A stretch of 12,604 nucleotides of DNA from Euryarchaeota archaeon UBA82 (GCA_002496635.1 DAKQ01000016.1:1-12604), one strand, 5' to 3'; shown: positions 1-8,955, counted from the first letter of the stretch. The notes: generated from the sequence alone by a model not told the origin. Numbers and translations: made by a program.

Positions 1-1
1 G

Positions 2-2362
2 CTCATTGTAATCGATGTGCAAGCAACGTATGATTTGCAAGTTGATTTCCTCGCAAGTACTGATGATTTTATTCCTGGAGAACAGACACACACGAACGTT
101 TCAATCACAAACCTAGGTACGACTGAATCAACATATTCTCATTCATTATCTGTGTTAAGCGGGCCATGTACAGTCTCGTTACTTGCAGCAGATACCACCC
201 TGTCGGTCGATGAGGTTGCAAACATTCCATTTGCAGTCGATGTGGGAAGTAGCGGTAATGTAGGGGATGTGTGTTCAGTACGTTTAATCAACACACTTTC
301 CGAAGATTCCACTGTTTCTTTTGTTCGTGATTTCTCATTCGAAATCGATCGAAAGGTAGGCTTCACAGTACAGGGCCCTTCCGGAGCAGTACTTCTTACA
401 CCGGGTGTTGACGAAACCCTTGAGGTACGTGTCTTCAACACAGGGAGCGAAACTGAAACGTTCTCATTACAAATTGTAAGCAATGCATCATCAGATATCA
501 CTCTGAATTTAGACACTGCATCTTCAGTCACTGTTGCCTCTGGTCAATCGGCAACATGGACGCTGACTGCAATGGCTGCTTCAGGGTCACTTGGTCTCAA
601 TGAACGAGTTGTTTCCGTCATTCATGATTCTCTTCAATCATTAAACACAACATTACCATTTGACGTACAACCTGTTTCCGAGTTGGAATTATCTGGCACC
701 CTTGATGGCAGAATTGTCGTCCAACCAGGGCAATCTTCTTCCATCGATATTGTTATTGAAAATACTGGGACATCCAACGTTTCCCTAAGTACCTTCACAA
801 TTTCAGGCTTGCCTGGTGGAGTCAGTGCTGAATTAAGCGACGTATCCTCTGTAACACTCGCCTCTGGCGAATTCTATGTGGCTCAATTGAACATCACTGC
901 ATCTGCAGCCTTGAATGCACGCACAGATTCATTGAGTATACGTCTCGTTTCAGATGCTCCCGATTCATTGCTTCCACTTGAATTACAAGTTATCGATCGG
1001 AGTTTAGCTCAACTTAATGCTAACACAAATCAAGCCATTGCTGGCCCTTCTACGATTACAAATGTCACGATTGAAGTAACCAATGTTGGTACGATGCAAG
1101 ATACCTTCCTTCTTTCACTTGAATCTGGAGAATCTTCGACATTCTTCGAACTTTCATTATCTCAGACATCTGTCGTATTGGGTGTAGGTCAATCTGAAAC
1201 GGTTGTCCTTGGAGTACGTGAATCATCCAGTGGCGCCCCTGAAACCGGACTTCCAATCAATATCAGAGTAACCTCTACGCTCGATTCTGAAGCAACTGAT
1301 TTTGTCATCATCACACTCTTCGCAATGGATGCAGGTGCTGATTTGACAATTCTTACGGATGATGCTTCTTCTGAGGCAGGCGGTACAATCTCTGGTACTG
1401 TTTCAGTCACAAACACAGGCAACAGTGCTGATCAATTCTCCTTAAGTTCAGTAGGATTATCATGTAATCTTGCTCAATCAGTGACACTTTCACCAGGAGC
1501 ATCATCATCACCTCTTCCATGGACCTGTAATGTGTCTGAGGATGCCTTAGCAGGGACAAACGCATTCAGTATTCGAGTTGTATCTTCCGCACGCTCTGAT
1601 TACGTGTACAGTGAAGTTGCCACCTACAACGTAGAGGCAACGTGGGACTCCGCGTCAGTTGTGTCGATTTCGGTCGATTCCATTTCACTCGATATCCCCT
1701 ACATGGGTGGCTCTTCAACCACCGTGACTGTGACAAATCTTGCGAACATTGAGATCACTGGTCGTTTGGCTCTCCTTGGAGTAGGTGATGGAGTTTTTGA
1801 TGTTCAATGGAACAATACTGCAGGGGAGAAGACTGATTTGTTTACACTGAGTCCAGGCGCTTCAGAAATCTTTGTCGTCCGACTTAATTCCCTTACCACC
1901 CAAGCGACATCAGCGGAACTGAAGGTTCGAGCATTGGTACAAGTTGATGGGAGCAGTGTTGACGCAGAGTCTTTGTTGATTGATGTAGATGTGGCAGGAA
2001 AAGCTCAACCTCCTGAAGGCATTACCATTCTTGGTATCGAGATTGGAGGCGATGCGACATTCAAGATCATGGCTGCAGGATACGTCTTGTTTGCTCTCGC
2101 TTTGCTTGTCATAAAGTACAGAAAACCATCTTCGAGCGCATCTTCTGAAGAAGAGGAGGAAACAGATGAGGAAGATGATGAGAAAGAGTATCCTCTTGGT
2201 CCAAACGAATGCCGTATGGATTCGAATCGAAGAATTACTTGTCCTTCTTGTGAAGCAAGGCTTGCAGTTCCAGGTGGGAATGATCCACCATTCCGGTTCA
2301 CATGTCCAACATGCGATTCGAATATTCGAGTCGTCGAATATGGTGCAGTACCTAAGTTCTGA
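2..2362 (+). CDS. Ig-like-repeat surface protein with C-terminal membrane anchor and cytosolic zinc ribbon (5' end missing)
   Basis: The reading frame is open to the left edge. A GTG at position 17 is available, but the preceding codons read LIVID and continue a beta-strand pattern, so the true start is probably outside the window. Numbering from that GTG, at least six Ig-like/NEW3-CARDB-type repeats are marked by an N-(T/L/V)-G-type turn near residues 32, 141, 249, 356, 466 and 574, a period of 107-110 residues. Cysteine pairs C51/C86 and C483/C504 could form disulfides, and at least eight N-X-S/T sequons lie in the ectodomain. A membrane helix spans about 684-702, followed by a Glu/Asp-rich linker (about 710-728) and a ribbon with CPSC at 742-745 and CPTC at 763-766. 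The outside-repeats/inside-ribbon topology is inferred. No enzymatic motif is seen. Likely role: surface adhesion or an envelope component. It converges on trmI. Confidence 0.85.
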   Translation, partial: LIVIDVQATYDLQVDFLASTDDFIPGEQTHTNVSITNLGTTESTYSHSLSVLSGPCTVSLLAADTTLSVDEVANIPFAVDVGSSGNVGDVCSVRLINTLSEDSTVSFVRDFSFEIDRKVGFTVQGPSGAVLLTPGVDETLEVRVFNTGSETETFSLQIVSNASSDITLNLDTASSVTVASGQSATWTLTAMAASGSLGLNERVVSVIHDSLQSLNTTLPFDVQPVSELELSGTLDGRIVVQPGQSSSIDIVIENTGTSNVSLSTFTISGLPGGVSAELSDVSSVTLASGEFYVAQLNITASAALNARTDSLSIRLVSDAPDSLLPLELQVIDRSLAQLNANTNQAIAGPSTITNVTIEVTNVGTMQDTFLLSLESGESSTFFELSLSQTSVVLGVGQSETVVLGVRESSSGAPETGLPINIRVTSTLDSEATDFVIITLFAMDAGADLTILTDDASSEAGGTISGTVSVTNTGNSADQFSLSSVGLSCNLAQSVTLSPGASSSPLPWTCNVSEDALAGTNAFSIRVVSSARSDYVYSEVATYNVEATWDSASVVSISVDSISLDIPYMGGSSTTVTVTNLANIEITGRLALLGVGDGVFDVQWNNTAGEKTDLFTLSPGASEIFVVRLNSLTTQATSAELKVRALVQVDGSSVDAESLLIDVDVAGKAQPPEGITILGIEIGGDATFKIMAAGYVLFALALLVIKYRKPSSSASSEEEEETDEEDDEKEYPLGPNECRMDSNRRITCPSCEARLAVPGGNDPPFRFTCPTCDSNIRVVEYGAVPKF

Positions 2363-2363
2363 T

Positions 2364-3152
2364 TCAGTTGCGTCGTTGGGCTAACAGTAAGAATGCAGTA
2401 TGGCCGAATGGTCCGTTTACTGGACGTACGCCGCCTCTACTTGCTTTGCCCCATTGCCTTTCGATAATTTCTCCAGCCCATTCAACATCCAATCCAGCTT
2501 CTTCACAGGCAATCCATGCTTTCTCCAGTTGGCTTGTTACTGGACAGTAACAAGAGATTCGTGCTCCGACATTTAACAAAGGAGTTACGGCCTTAATTGC
2601 AGGTGGATGTTCAGGGATATCGAGAAGAATCGCATCAACAAACTTGGCGTGTTGCTGAATGTTCTCTACCACGTCTTCAATTCGCCCATCAAGATGGGTG
2701 TGTTTTGGAAATTCAGCCATGCATTCAGAAATAGTCTTGAGATTTTCCAACCCAACACCTGCATGCTCTTCTCTTGGTTCAACTGTTATGAGGTGACCAC
2801 TGGGTCCAATGACTCTTGCAAGATGCATCGATAGGCCTCCTGAACCGAGTCCTGCTTCGAGAACGACATCGTTTGCGCCGATACCATGCCGTGCGATTAG
2901 AACACCAGCATCTTTTGGACCAATTGTTTGGGCTCTGCGTTTCATACCTGCAACGAGTTCGGGTAATCTTGTAGGAAGGCGACGAAGAATTTTCGATCCA
3001 ACATGGGTCTCTTCTCCGTCTTTTAGGTGGGAGAATTCCTTGAATGGGTTAACGACACCAATGCCCTTTATTTTGATGGTATTGTCGACCATGCTCACGA
3101 TGTGAATCTTCCCACTCTCTTCCATTAATGCAACAGATTCAGGGTCAGCCAT
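2364..3152 (-). CDS. trmI: tRNA (adenine-N1)-methyltransferase, archaeal TrmI type
   Basis: 262 residues from ATG at 3152, close to the usual TrmI length. An in-frame TTG lies two codons upstream at 3158, but ATG is preferred. An N-terminal beta domain (about 1-75) precedes a Rossmann-fold methyltransferase. Visible motifs are the family signature RRAQTIGPKD (72-81), the SAM-binding loop EAGLGSGGLS (99-108), acidic E125 in VEPREE after strand 2, the catalytic-loop motif LDIPE (177-181), and a C-terminal RPVNGPFGHTAFL (243-255) resembling the conserved end of TrmI/Gcd14 proteins. Known family members transfer methyl from S-adenosylmethionine to N1 of adenine 58, and in some archaea also 57, in the tRNA T-loop, stabilising tRNA in the cytosol. 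The gene is divergent from the large surface protein and ends one base from the convergent upstream gene. No strong ribosome binding site is visible. Confidence 0.93.
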   Translation of the reverse strand: MADPESVALMEESGKIHIVSMVDNTIKIKGIGVVNPFKEFSHLKDGEETHVGSKILRRLPTRLPELVAGMKRRAQTIGPKDAGVLIARHGIGANDVVLEAGLGSGGLSMHLARVIGPSGHLITVEPREEHAGVGLENLKTISECMAEFPKHTHLDGRIEDVVENIQQHAKFVDAILLDIPEHPPAIKAVTPLLNVGARISCYCPVTSQLEKAWIACEEAGLDVEWAGEIIERQWGKASRGGVRPVNGPFGHTAFLLLAQRRN

Positions 3153-3201
3153 AACCAATCCTAGCGGATGGAGAACATCAGTTTTTTCGATAATATGAAT
3201 A

Positions 3202-3213
3202 TTATTTTTATAT
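3202..3213 (-). promoter_or_regulatory. Possible TATA-like element for trmI
   Basis: Read on the minus strand this is ATATAAAAATAA, within an AT-rich stretch (about 3181-3245). An archaeal start site about 25 bases downstream would give a leader of roughly 30 bases before the trmI ATG at 3152. Several other AT-rich words in the same stretch could serve instead, so the choice is tentative. Confidence 0.35.
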
Positions 3214-3287
3214 CGTAAATTTGTTGTTTTGATATTTTAAATTCAATAATATGAAAAACGCTTGGCAGTGACAAGAATGTAATAGGA

Positions 3288-3295
3288 TTATATAT
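3288..3295 (+). promoter_or_regulatory. TATA box for the 1163-residue surface protein
   Basis: TTATATAT is centred about 25-26 bases before the ATG at 3317. That matches the usual archaeal TATA-to-start-site distance, so transcription probably begins at or next to the start codon and the mRNA is leaderless. In agreement, no Shine-Dalgarno-like sequence lies in the bases before the ATG. Confidence 0.65.
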
Positions 3296-3316
3296 GGTCT
3301 ATATCTGCGTATAATC

Positions 3317-6300
3317 ATGAAACTTTCAATGCAGGCGATAGCGTTGTCAATTGTGATATTATTTGTTGGTAGTGTTCTAACAGGTTTTGTTTCAAATTCA
3401 GTAGAGACCCAGCCCACAATACTTGAAGAACAAAAGACGGTAGAAGGCGCATCATCAGCAACCAGTCCAGGCCATGTTGTGTTTGGACAATACATCTCGT
3501 CTGACAACTGCGGTCACTGTTCCAAGACCGGTGGTGGCTCTGATGCACACCACGCTGTCAAGGGCCTTCACCCTGACGAATATGTCTACATCACATACAT
3601 GTCCGCTTCCTATGGAGACACAGACACAAGCCGTGCAGGAAATGTAGCTCCGTACAACTGGGCTTGGTCAACCGGAGGCGCTCCTGATGCTTATTTTGGT
3701 GATCGAACAGACAAGAACCAAGGTGGAGCTTCCTCAAATTATGACACATACGACAGTCTCTTTTCTTCTGGTGGAGGAATGCACTCTAGCGTCAACGATT
3801 ACGGAATGACTGCAGCAATCAGCCAATCTGGAAGTACGTATGATATCGATATCACCTACAGGTACACTGGTTCTGGATCTTCCGCTAGCAACATGAAATT
3901 GTACGCTGCCTTAGTCGACAAAGACTGCACTGGATACTCATATTCATCTGGAATACCTCACGGATACAATTGCTGGATGGCTTGGTTGACTTCTGGAGAT
4001 ACTTACAAATCAAAGAATTCTGGTACTGGTAGTTCCTTCATAAGCGTTGCACCAACTGCAACATCGCAAACAGAATCTTGGTCGAGTGTACCATCCTCTG
4101 TTGTACCAGGTGGGCTGAGTAAGGCCATTGTTATCGGTGTTCTGATGACAGGCAACCAAGTGTCTGCTGGAGGCACAAGTCCTCACGTATACCACGCTAT
4201 TGATTCAACAATGGGTCCAAAGATGGACCTATCAATTCCGAGTTTCGCTATTACTTCTCCAACCGCTGACTCCTACGTCCGTGGGGATGTCATAACACTC
4301 GATGCAACAATCGCTAACACTGGCGACCTCGATTACACAAGCGGCGGTTCAGTCAAGTTCTATTACGTACTCAACGGTCAAAAGAATTACATTGGACAAA
4401 ACACAGCAATCAATACGGTCACAACAACAGGTTCTTCCAGCACAATGACTGCACAGCAATCATTCGACACATCAAGCCTCCCTTCCAACTCCTGGAAGAC
4501 CGTATTTGGTGTTGAACTCGATACAACCGGAGAAAGTGTGACTTCGAATAATATTCGTACCAGTGATCTCGAACACGATCGCCCACCAACCTCAAAATCA
4601 CCTCAAGTTCTAGGAACGACTGATATCAGTCGTGGGAATTACTTCTCCGTCCTTGCTAAGGGTGACGCAAACGACAACGTAGACACCATCGACACAATGA
4701 CGTTCGATGTTGAGATTTCTCCCGCTGGACAAAACCTCTGGTCTGATTCAGTTGTAACTGGAGGGCAAAACATCCTCTACATGGGCTCCGCAAACGAAGG
4801 CAGAGAATACTCTCTCTTGCCGACAATGGAAATGCCTGCAGGTAAGTACGACCTCCGTTCAAGAGCCGTTGATGCTCGAGGTCAATTTTCCTCATGGTCG
4901 ACCACAACTGACGCTTTTGATTTGATGAATGCGCCTCCTAGCATCACTCCAAACCAAGTCAGTCCAGTACCTTGTGACATTTCAACAAAGATCGACATGA
5001 CTGGAATAATTGTTGATCCTGAGACGCCTTTGAATTCGTTGACGGTTACAAGCAGTGATTCATCCTTTGTCGCATGGCATCCGTCAACAACAGAAGTTGA
5101 AGTCCTCTTCTCTTGGTCTCCAACGCAGGGTTGTCCTCTTGGACAGCAAGGCATTGAAATCAGCATGGACGATGGAGCAGATTATTCAACACAGGGTCAA
5201 CTCCCATATGGAACGCTTCTGTTCAATGTCCTCGAAAACGGACAGCCACGATGGCAAGCACTTCCTACACAAGTCGTCGATGAGGCTTCAATGGGCGTTT
5301 TCAGTCTACTTCCTTATCTCTCTGATACTGATGATGTAGGGGATTCAGTTTCAGCTTCAATGCTTCAACTTGAGATTGTCGGCCTTTCAAACAACAACGT
5401 TTTCGATGTTTCTCTCGATGGAACAAACGTCGTCTTTGAAACAGTCGATGATGATGTTAACGGAGAAGTACTGGTTACACTCCGTGCAAGCGACGGTGAA
5501 CAATTTGCTGACCAAGATTTGCTCATCAAGGTCAACCCAATCAACGATGCTCCACGCCTTGATCTAACTGGTCTCGAAGAAATAACTCTGAAGATTGAGA
5601 CACAACGAACAATTAATCTCATGGCAATTCTAACCGATGTTGATAACCCTGCGAATGAAGCATTTATCACTGTCACATCCGATGAACAAGGCGGTGCTAA
5701 GTACAATCCAATCGATGGAACAATGACACTTAATTTCAAGAAATCAGGGATGCATCTTGTTACAATTAACACAATTGATCAATATGATACCAATACATAC
5801 ACAATGAATGTGGATGTATTCGATTCCTTCCCTCTCTTTGTAGCCAAGGAAAACGATGGCAGTGGCCATTTCTACGTGGACATGGAAGACACTTACATCG
5901 GTCAATATCCAACCGCAAACATGTTCATGACTGATTCTGCGCCAACATTCCAATCCATTACGACAACATGGAACATCTGCAATGATGAAACTGGAACCTG
6001 TGATGGTTTGTTTGAAGAAGAACTTGATATCACTCGATCTTTGGTTGGATGGAGTACAACACTCGACATTCCATCGATCTTTATGGAAGGAGAACTTGCA
6101 CGTCCAAGTGGTTCAGTCTACAAGGACTATTATCAAGTTACAGTTCGAGCAATCGATACAAATGGCGATGATTACAAGACCCTAGCAGGTGTGAAGTGGT
6201 ACGTGCTCGAGGAAATGCCTACGCCAGAAGAGATGGATGATGAGATGCTTCAATCACACATTGATTCACTCAAATCTGAAATCGAGGCTCTGAAGCTTCA

Positions 6301-6808
6301 AATCGACCAAGCCGAAGAAGGAGAAGACATGACTGCAGTTCAAGAATCGCTCACTGCAAAAGAAACCTCATATTCAACCGCTTGTGAGGATCCTCGCTCT
6401 TCCTGCCCAATCGAGGGTCTTCAATCAGGAACTGGGGAAGACGGAACTGATGATTCTGGAAATCTAATACTAATTCTAGCGATCGTTGGCGGAGTTCTCT
6501 TCCTTGCAGTATCTGTAGGTCTACTCATGCGACGTAACGATGAAGAGAAGATCTTCGACAATGGTCCAGTTTGGCAAGACGGTGCTCTTCCAATTCATGA
6601 CACTGTTGCGAACTCCATGTACGGAGGCGCAGCACCACTCTTCCAACAACAGATGCCTCTACCAACACCTCATCCAATTGCTCAACCTATGCCAGTCCCA
6701 CAAGTACCGGCAGGTCCACCATTGCCAGTAACAGGTCTTCCAGCAGGATGGACCATGGAGCAATGGCAATACTACGGCCAACAATACCTTGATACAATGC
6801 AATCTTGA
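3317..6808 (+). CDS. Large anchored surface protein with N-terminal thioredoxin-like CGHC module
   Basis: 1163 residues, start supported by the TATA position. A signal peptide covers about residues 1-24 (no lipobox cysteine). Residues about 55-150 look like a thioredoxin-type module: CGHC at 65-68 and GGAPDAYFG with Pro123 at the place expected for the cis-proline loop. The overall order (thioredoxin-like, then beta-sandwich) recalls Omp28-like proteins. A CARDB-like domain follows (about 300-420), then further Ig/cadherin-like sandwiches including an INDAP motif (742-746), a coiled coil (about 975-1018), a membrane helix (about 1050-1072) and a Pro/Gln-rich cytosolic tail with GWTMEQWQYYGQQYL at 1144-1158. 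All ten cysteines are in the ectodomain, in five close or plausible pairs (65/68, 204/219, 553/606, 888/895, 1023/1030). Likely role: cell-surface protein, possibly with thiol-disulfide activity; the redox role is inferred and the substrate is unknown. lonB follows 60 bases downstream. Confidence 0.85.
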   Translation: MKLSMQAIALSIVILFVGSVLTGFVSNSVETQPTILEEQKTVEGASSATSPGHVVFGQYISSDNCGHCSKTGGGSDAHHAVKGLHPDEYVYITYMSASYGDTDTSRAGNVAPYNWAWSTGGAPDAYFGDRTDKNQGGASSNYDTYDSLFSSGGGMHSSVNDYGMTAAISQSGSTYDIDITYRYTGSGSSASNMKLYAALVDKDCTGYSYSSGIPHGYNCWMAWLTSGDTYKSKNSGTGSSFISVAPTATSQTESWSSVPSSVVPGGLSKAIVIGVLMTGNQVSAGGTSPHVYHAIDSTMGPKMDLSIPSFAITSPTADSYVRGDVITLDATIANTGDLDYTSGGSVKFYYVLNGQKNYIGQNTAINTVTTTGSSSTMTAQQSFDTSSLPSNSWKTVFGVELDTTGESVTSNNIRTSDLEHDRPPTSKSPQVLGTTDISRGNYFSVLAKGDANDNVDTIDTMTFDVEISPAGQNLWSDSVVTGGQNILYMGSANEGREYSLLPTMEMPAGKYDLRSRAVDARGQFSSWSTTTDAFDLMNAPPSITPNQVSPVPCDISTKIDMTGIIVDPETPLNSLTVTSSDSSFVAWHPSTTEVEVLFSWSPTQGCPLGQQGIEISMDDGADYSTQGQLPYGTLLFNVLENGQPRWQALPTQVVDEASMGVFSLLPYLSDTDDVGDSVSASMLQLEIVGLSNNNVFDVSLDGTNVVFETVDDDVNGEVLVTLRASDGEQFADQDLLIKVNPINDAPRLDLTGLEEITLKIETQRTINLMAILTDVDNPANEAFITVTSDEQGGAKYNPIDGTMTLNFKKSGMHLVTINTIDQYDTNTYTMNVDVFDSFPLFVAKENDGSGHFYVDMEDTYIGQYPTANMFMTDSAPTFQSITTTWNICNDETGTCDGLFEEELDITRSLVGWSTTLDIPSIFMEGELARPSGSVYKDYYQVTVRAIDTNGDDYKTLAGVKWYVLEEMPTPEEMDDEMLQSHIDSLKSEIEALKLQIDQAEEGEDMTAVQESLTAKETSYSTACEDPRSSCPIEGLQSGTGEDGTDDSGNLILILAIVGGVLFLAVSVGLLMRRNDEEKIFDNGPVWQDGALPIHDTVANSMYGGAAPLFQQQMPLPTPHPIAQPMPVPQVPAGPPLPVTGLPAGWTMEQWQYYGQQYLDTMQS

Positions 6809-6821
6809 GTTTTTTCAACTC
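6807..6821 (+). terminator. Weak oligo-T/inverted-repeat termination candidate
   Basis: GAGTT and AACTC flank a T-rich loop overlapping the stop codon of the surface-protein gene, with a run of six T at 6810-6815. Archaeal RNA polymerase can terminate at oligo-T runs, so partial termination before lonB is possible. The stem is only five pairs, so this is a weak call and read-through into lonB remains plausible. Confidence 0.25.
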
Positions 6822-6854
6822 TATGGTGGATGCTAAAGTCCTAAAGGGGAGGAA

Positions 6855-6859
6855 GGTGA
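6855..6859 (+). promoter_or_regulatory. Ribosome binding site of lonB
   Basis: GGTGA, within the purine-rich GGGGAGGAAGGTGAGG at 6846-6861, matches the archaeal anti-Shine-Dalgarno core and ends 9 bases before the ATG at 6869. It supports that start and shows that lonB is translated from a leadered message, unlike the gene before it. Confidence 0.7.
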
Positions 6860-6868
6860 GGAAACATC

Positions 6869-8905
6869 ATGGCAGATGACGATATTCCTATTGAGGACGT
6901 TACTGAAGACGACTCTGAAACGGTCACCATATGGGCTCCTGAGCCTTCTAATGGAACCGATGACGTTGTTTCGCTAAGCGTTGACAAGTGGATTGACTCA
7001 GTAAGTTTTGAAACGACAGAAGATGTTCCTATTCCAGATCGACTTGTCGATCAAGTCATTGGGCAAGAGGCAGGTTCAGTCGTTATTCGAAAAGCTGCTG
7101 AACAACGCCGTCATATGCTCATGATTGGAGACCCTGGTACAGGAAAATCCATGCTCGCACGCTCAATGACCGACCTGCTACCAAAGGATGCTCTCGAAGA
7201 CGTTCTTGTCTATCCGAATGAGGACGATGAAAACGAACCTCGCGTTCGCTCAGTCCCAGCAGGTCGAGGAGATCGCATCGTCCGCGTACAGAAAGAAGCC
7301 ATACGAGAACAAAAAGAGAAAGCACAACGAATGCTTCTCATTGGATTCGGAGCTGTTGCTTTCTTACTGGTCATCGTAGCTATTCCAACAGGAGATATTC
7401 TTACCTTGCTCTTCGGTATGTTCTTGCTGATGTTTGGATATATGTTCATTCGTAGCCGACTTGGTTCGGGTGATGAAGGAAGAATTCCAAAGGTACTCGT
7501 CAAGCATGAAATCGATGAACGCCCACCATTCGTTGATGCAACTGCTACTCTCTCGGGCTCACTTCTTGGTGATGTTCGTCACGATCCATTCCAATCTGGT
7601 GGAATGGAAACACCAGCCCACGACCGTGTAGAGCCTGGTGCAATTCACAGAGCAAACAAAGGTGTTCTCTACATTGATGAAATCAATCTTCTTCGTCTAG
7701 AAGAACAACAAGCCCTTCTCACAGCAATGCAAGAGCGTGCTTTCCCGATTTCCGGACGTAGCGAACGCTCATCTGGTGCCTTGACCAAAACTGAACCAGT
7801 TCCATGCGACTTTATTCTCATCGCAGCAGGTAATCTCGATGCTATCCAAGGCATGCACCCTGCTCTTCGAAGCCGTATCCGTGGGTATGGGTATGAGGTC
7901 TACGTCAACTCAGAAATGCCAGATACAAATCGTAATAGAAAGCGCTTGATTCGCTTCATCGCTCAAGAAGTTCGAAGAGATATCGGAAGCACGAGAGAGA
8001 TTCCACACTTCGATAAGACAGGTGTTGCTTTGATTCTTCGTGAAGCACAACGACGTGCTGGTCGAAGAGGTAAACTCTCCCTCCGCTTGCGTGAACTTGG
8101 TGGATTGGTTCGTATTGCTGGCGACTTGGCTGCAGAAGATGGAGCACCATATGTTACAGATGCTCACGTACTCGCAGCACGTTCGATTGCTAAACCGCTG
8201 GAACAACAAGTTGCTGACAGAATGATTGAACGCAGACAAGACTATGCTCTTATCGTCAATTCTGGTAACAGAGTTGGGCGAGTAAATGGTTTGGCCGTCC
8301 TCGGTGCGAATTCAGGCCTTTCCGACTTCTCAGGTATTATGCTGCCAGTCGAAGCCTTAGTGACGCCATCACAAGGTGGCGGGGGAAAAATCCATGCAAC
8401 CGGTGGACTCAGTGATCTTGCTAAAGAGAGCGTGACAAACGTTAGCGCAGTCATCAAGAAGTTGACTGGGAAAGATGTTTCTGATTACGACATTCACATC
8501 CAGTTTGTCGATACCCATGGTGTGGATGGTGATTCTGCTTCAATTACAATTGCAACGGCAATTATCTCAGCCCTTGAATCAATACCAATTCGCCAGGATT
8601 TAGCGATGACAGGTTCACTTTCCGTTCGAGGAGAGGTATTGCCTATAGGTGGTGTGACGGCGAAGATAGAAGCTGCTGCTCGCTCTGGTGTAAAAACGGT
8701 CATCATTCCTCGCTCCAATATGCAAGACGTTCTTTTGGATGCGCAATTTGAAGGAAATGTGGAAGTTTTCGCAGTTGATACACTCGATGAAGTCATGGAG
8801 CACGCATTGATTACTCACGACCAGAAGCAGAGTCTTGTTGATAGATTAGGTGCAATCATTGACCGTCTAACACCTGATTTGTCTGGTCCTACAACTTCGA
8901 TTTAA
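6869..8905 (+). CDS. lonB: Archaeal membrane-anchored ATP-dependent Lon protease (LonB)
   Basis: 678 residues, slightly longer than typical LonB because of an acidic N-terminal extension (about 1-48). Domains in order: AAA+ start at [14 protein letters not shown]; Walker A GDPGTGKS at 87-94; an insertion with two membrane helices at about 155-172 and 177-194, the hallmark of archaeal LonB; Walker B GVLYIDE at 265-271; a sensor-1 asparagine in AAGNLDA; an arginine-finger-like RSRIRGYG; and a sensor-2 region near RLRELGGL. The C-terminal Lon protease domain has the Ser-Lys dyad: S556 in GDSAS and K599 in [10 protein letters not shown], 43 residues apart as in other Lon proteases. It degrades misfolded and regulatory proteins, including membrane proteins, as a hexamer at the cytosolic membrane face. 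The start is supported by a good ribosome binding site. It sits 60 bases after the surface protein and 50 before the transporter gene. Confidence 0.96.
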   Translation: MADDDIPIEDVTEDDSETVTIWAPEPSNGTDDVVSLSVDKWIDSVSFETTEDVPIPDRLVDQVIGQEAGSVVIRKAAEQRRHMLMIGDPGTGKSMLARSMTDLLPKDALEDVLVYPNEDDENEPRVRSVPAGRGDRIVRVQKEAIREQKEKAQRMLLIGFGAVAFLLVIVAIPTGDILTLLFGMFLLMFGYMFIRSRLGSGDEGRIPKVLVKHEIDERPPFVDATATLSGSLLGDVRHDPFQSGGMETPAHDRVEPGAIHRANKGVLYIDEINLLRLEEQQALLTAMQERAFPISGRSERSSGALTKTEPVPCDFILIAAGNLDAIQGMHPALRSRIRGYGYEVYVNSEMPDTNRNRKRLIRFIAQEVRRDIGSTREIPHFDKTGVALILREAQRRAGRRGKLSLRLRELGGLVRIAGDLAAEDGAPYVTDAHVLAARSIAKPLEQQVADRMIERRQDYALIVNSGNRVGRVNGLAVLGANSGLSDFSGIMLPVEALVTPSQGGGGKIHATGGLSDLAKESVTNVSAVIKKLTGKDVSDYDIHIQFVDTHGVDGDSASITIATAIISALESIPIRQDLAMTGSLSVRGEVLPIGGVTAKIEAAARSGVKTVIIPRSNMQDVLLDAQFEGNVEVFAVDTLDEVMEHALITHDQKQSLVDRLGAIIDRLTPDLSGPTTSI

Positions 8906-8955
8906 TATCGTGGCTTTATCATCGAATTGATAGGTAGGGGTTCCTCGCCTTAGGT

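Noticed and set aside
2318..2329. Twelve-base perfect palindrome TCGAATATTCGA
   Set aside because: It lies inside the zinc-ribbon coding sequence and reflects the codons of DSNIRV; there is no promoter or second copy to suggest an operator.
3153..3158. TTG start for trmI two codons upstream of the ATG
   Set aside because: ATG at 3152 gives a normal-length protein, and no ribosome binding site favours the TTG.
5365..5772. Long antisense open frame (135 codons) inside the large surface-protein gene
   Set aside because: Its translation is Ser/Arg/Thr-rich with no recognisable domain. It lies wholly within a well-supported gene and is a by-product of that gene's codon use.
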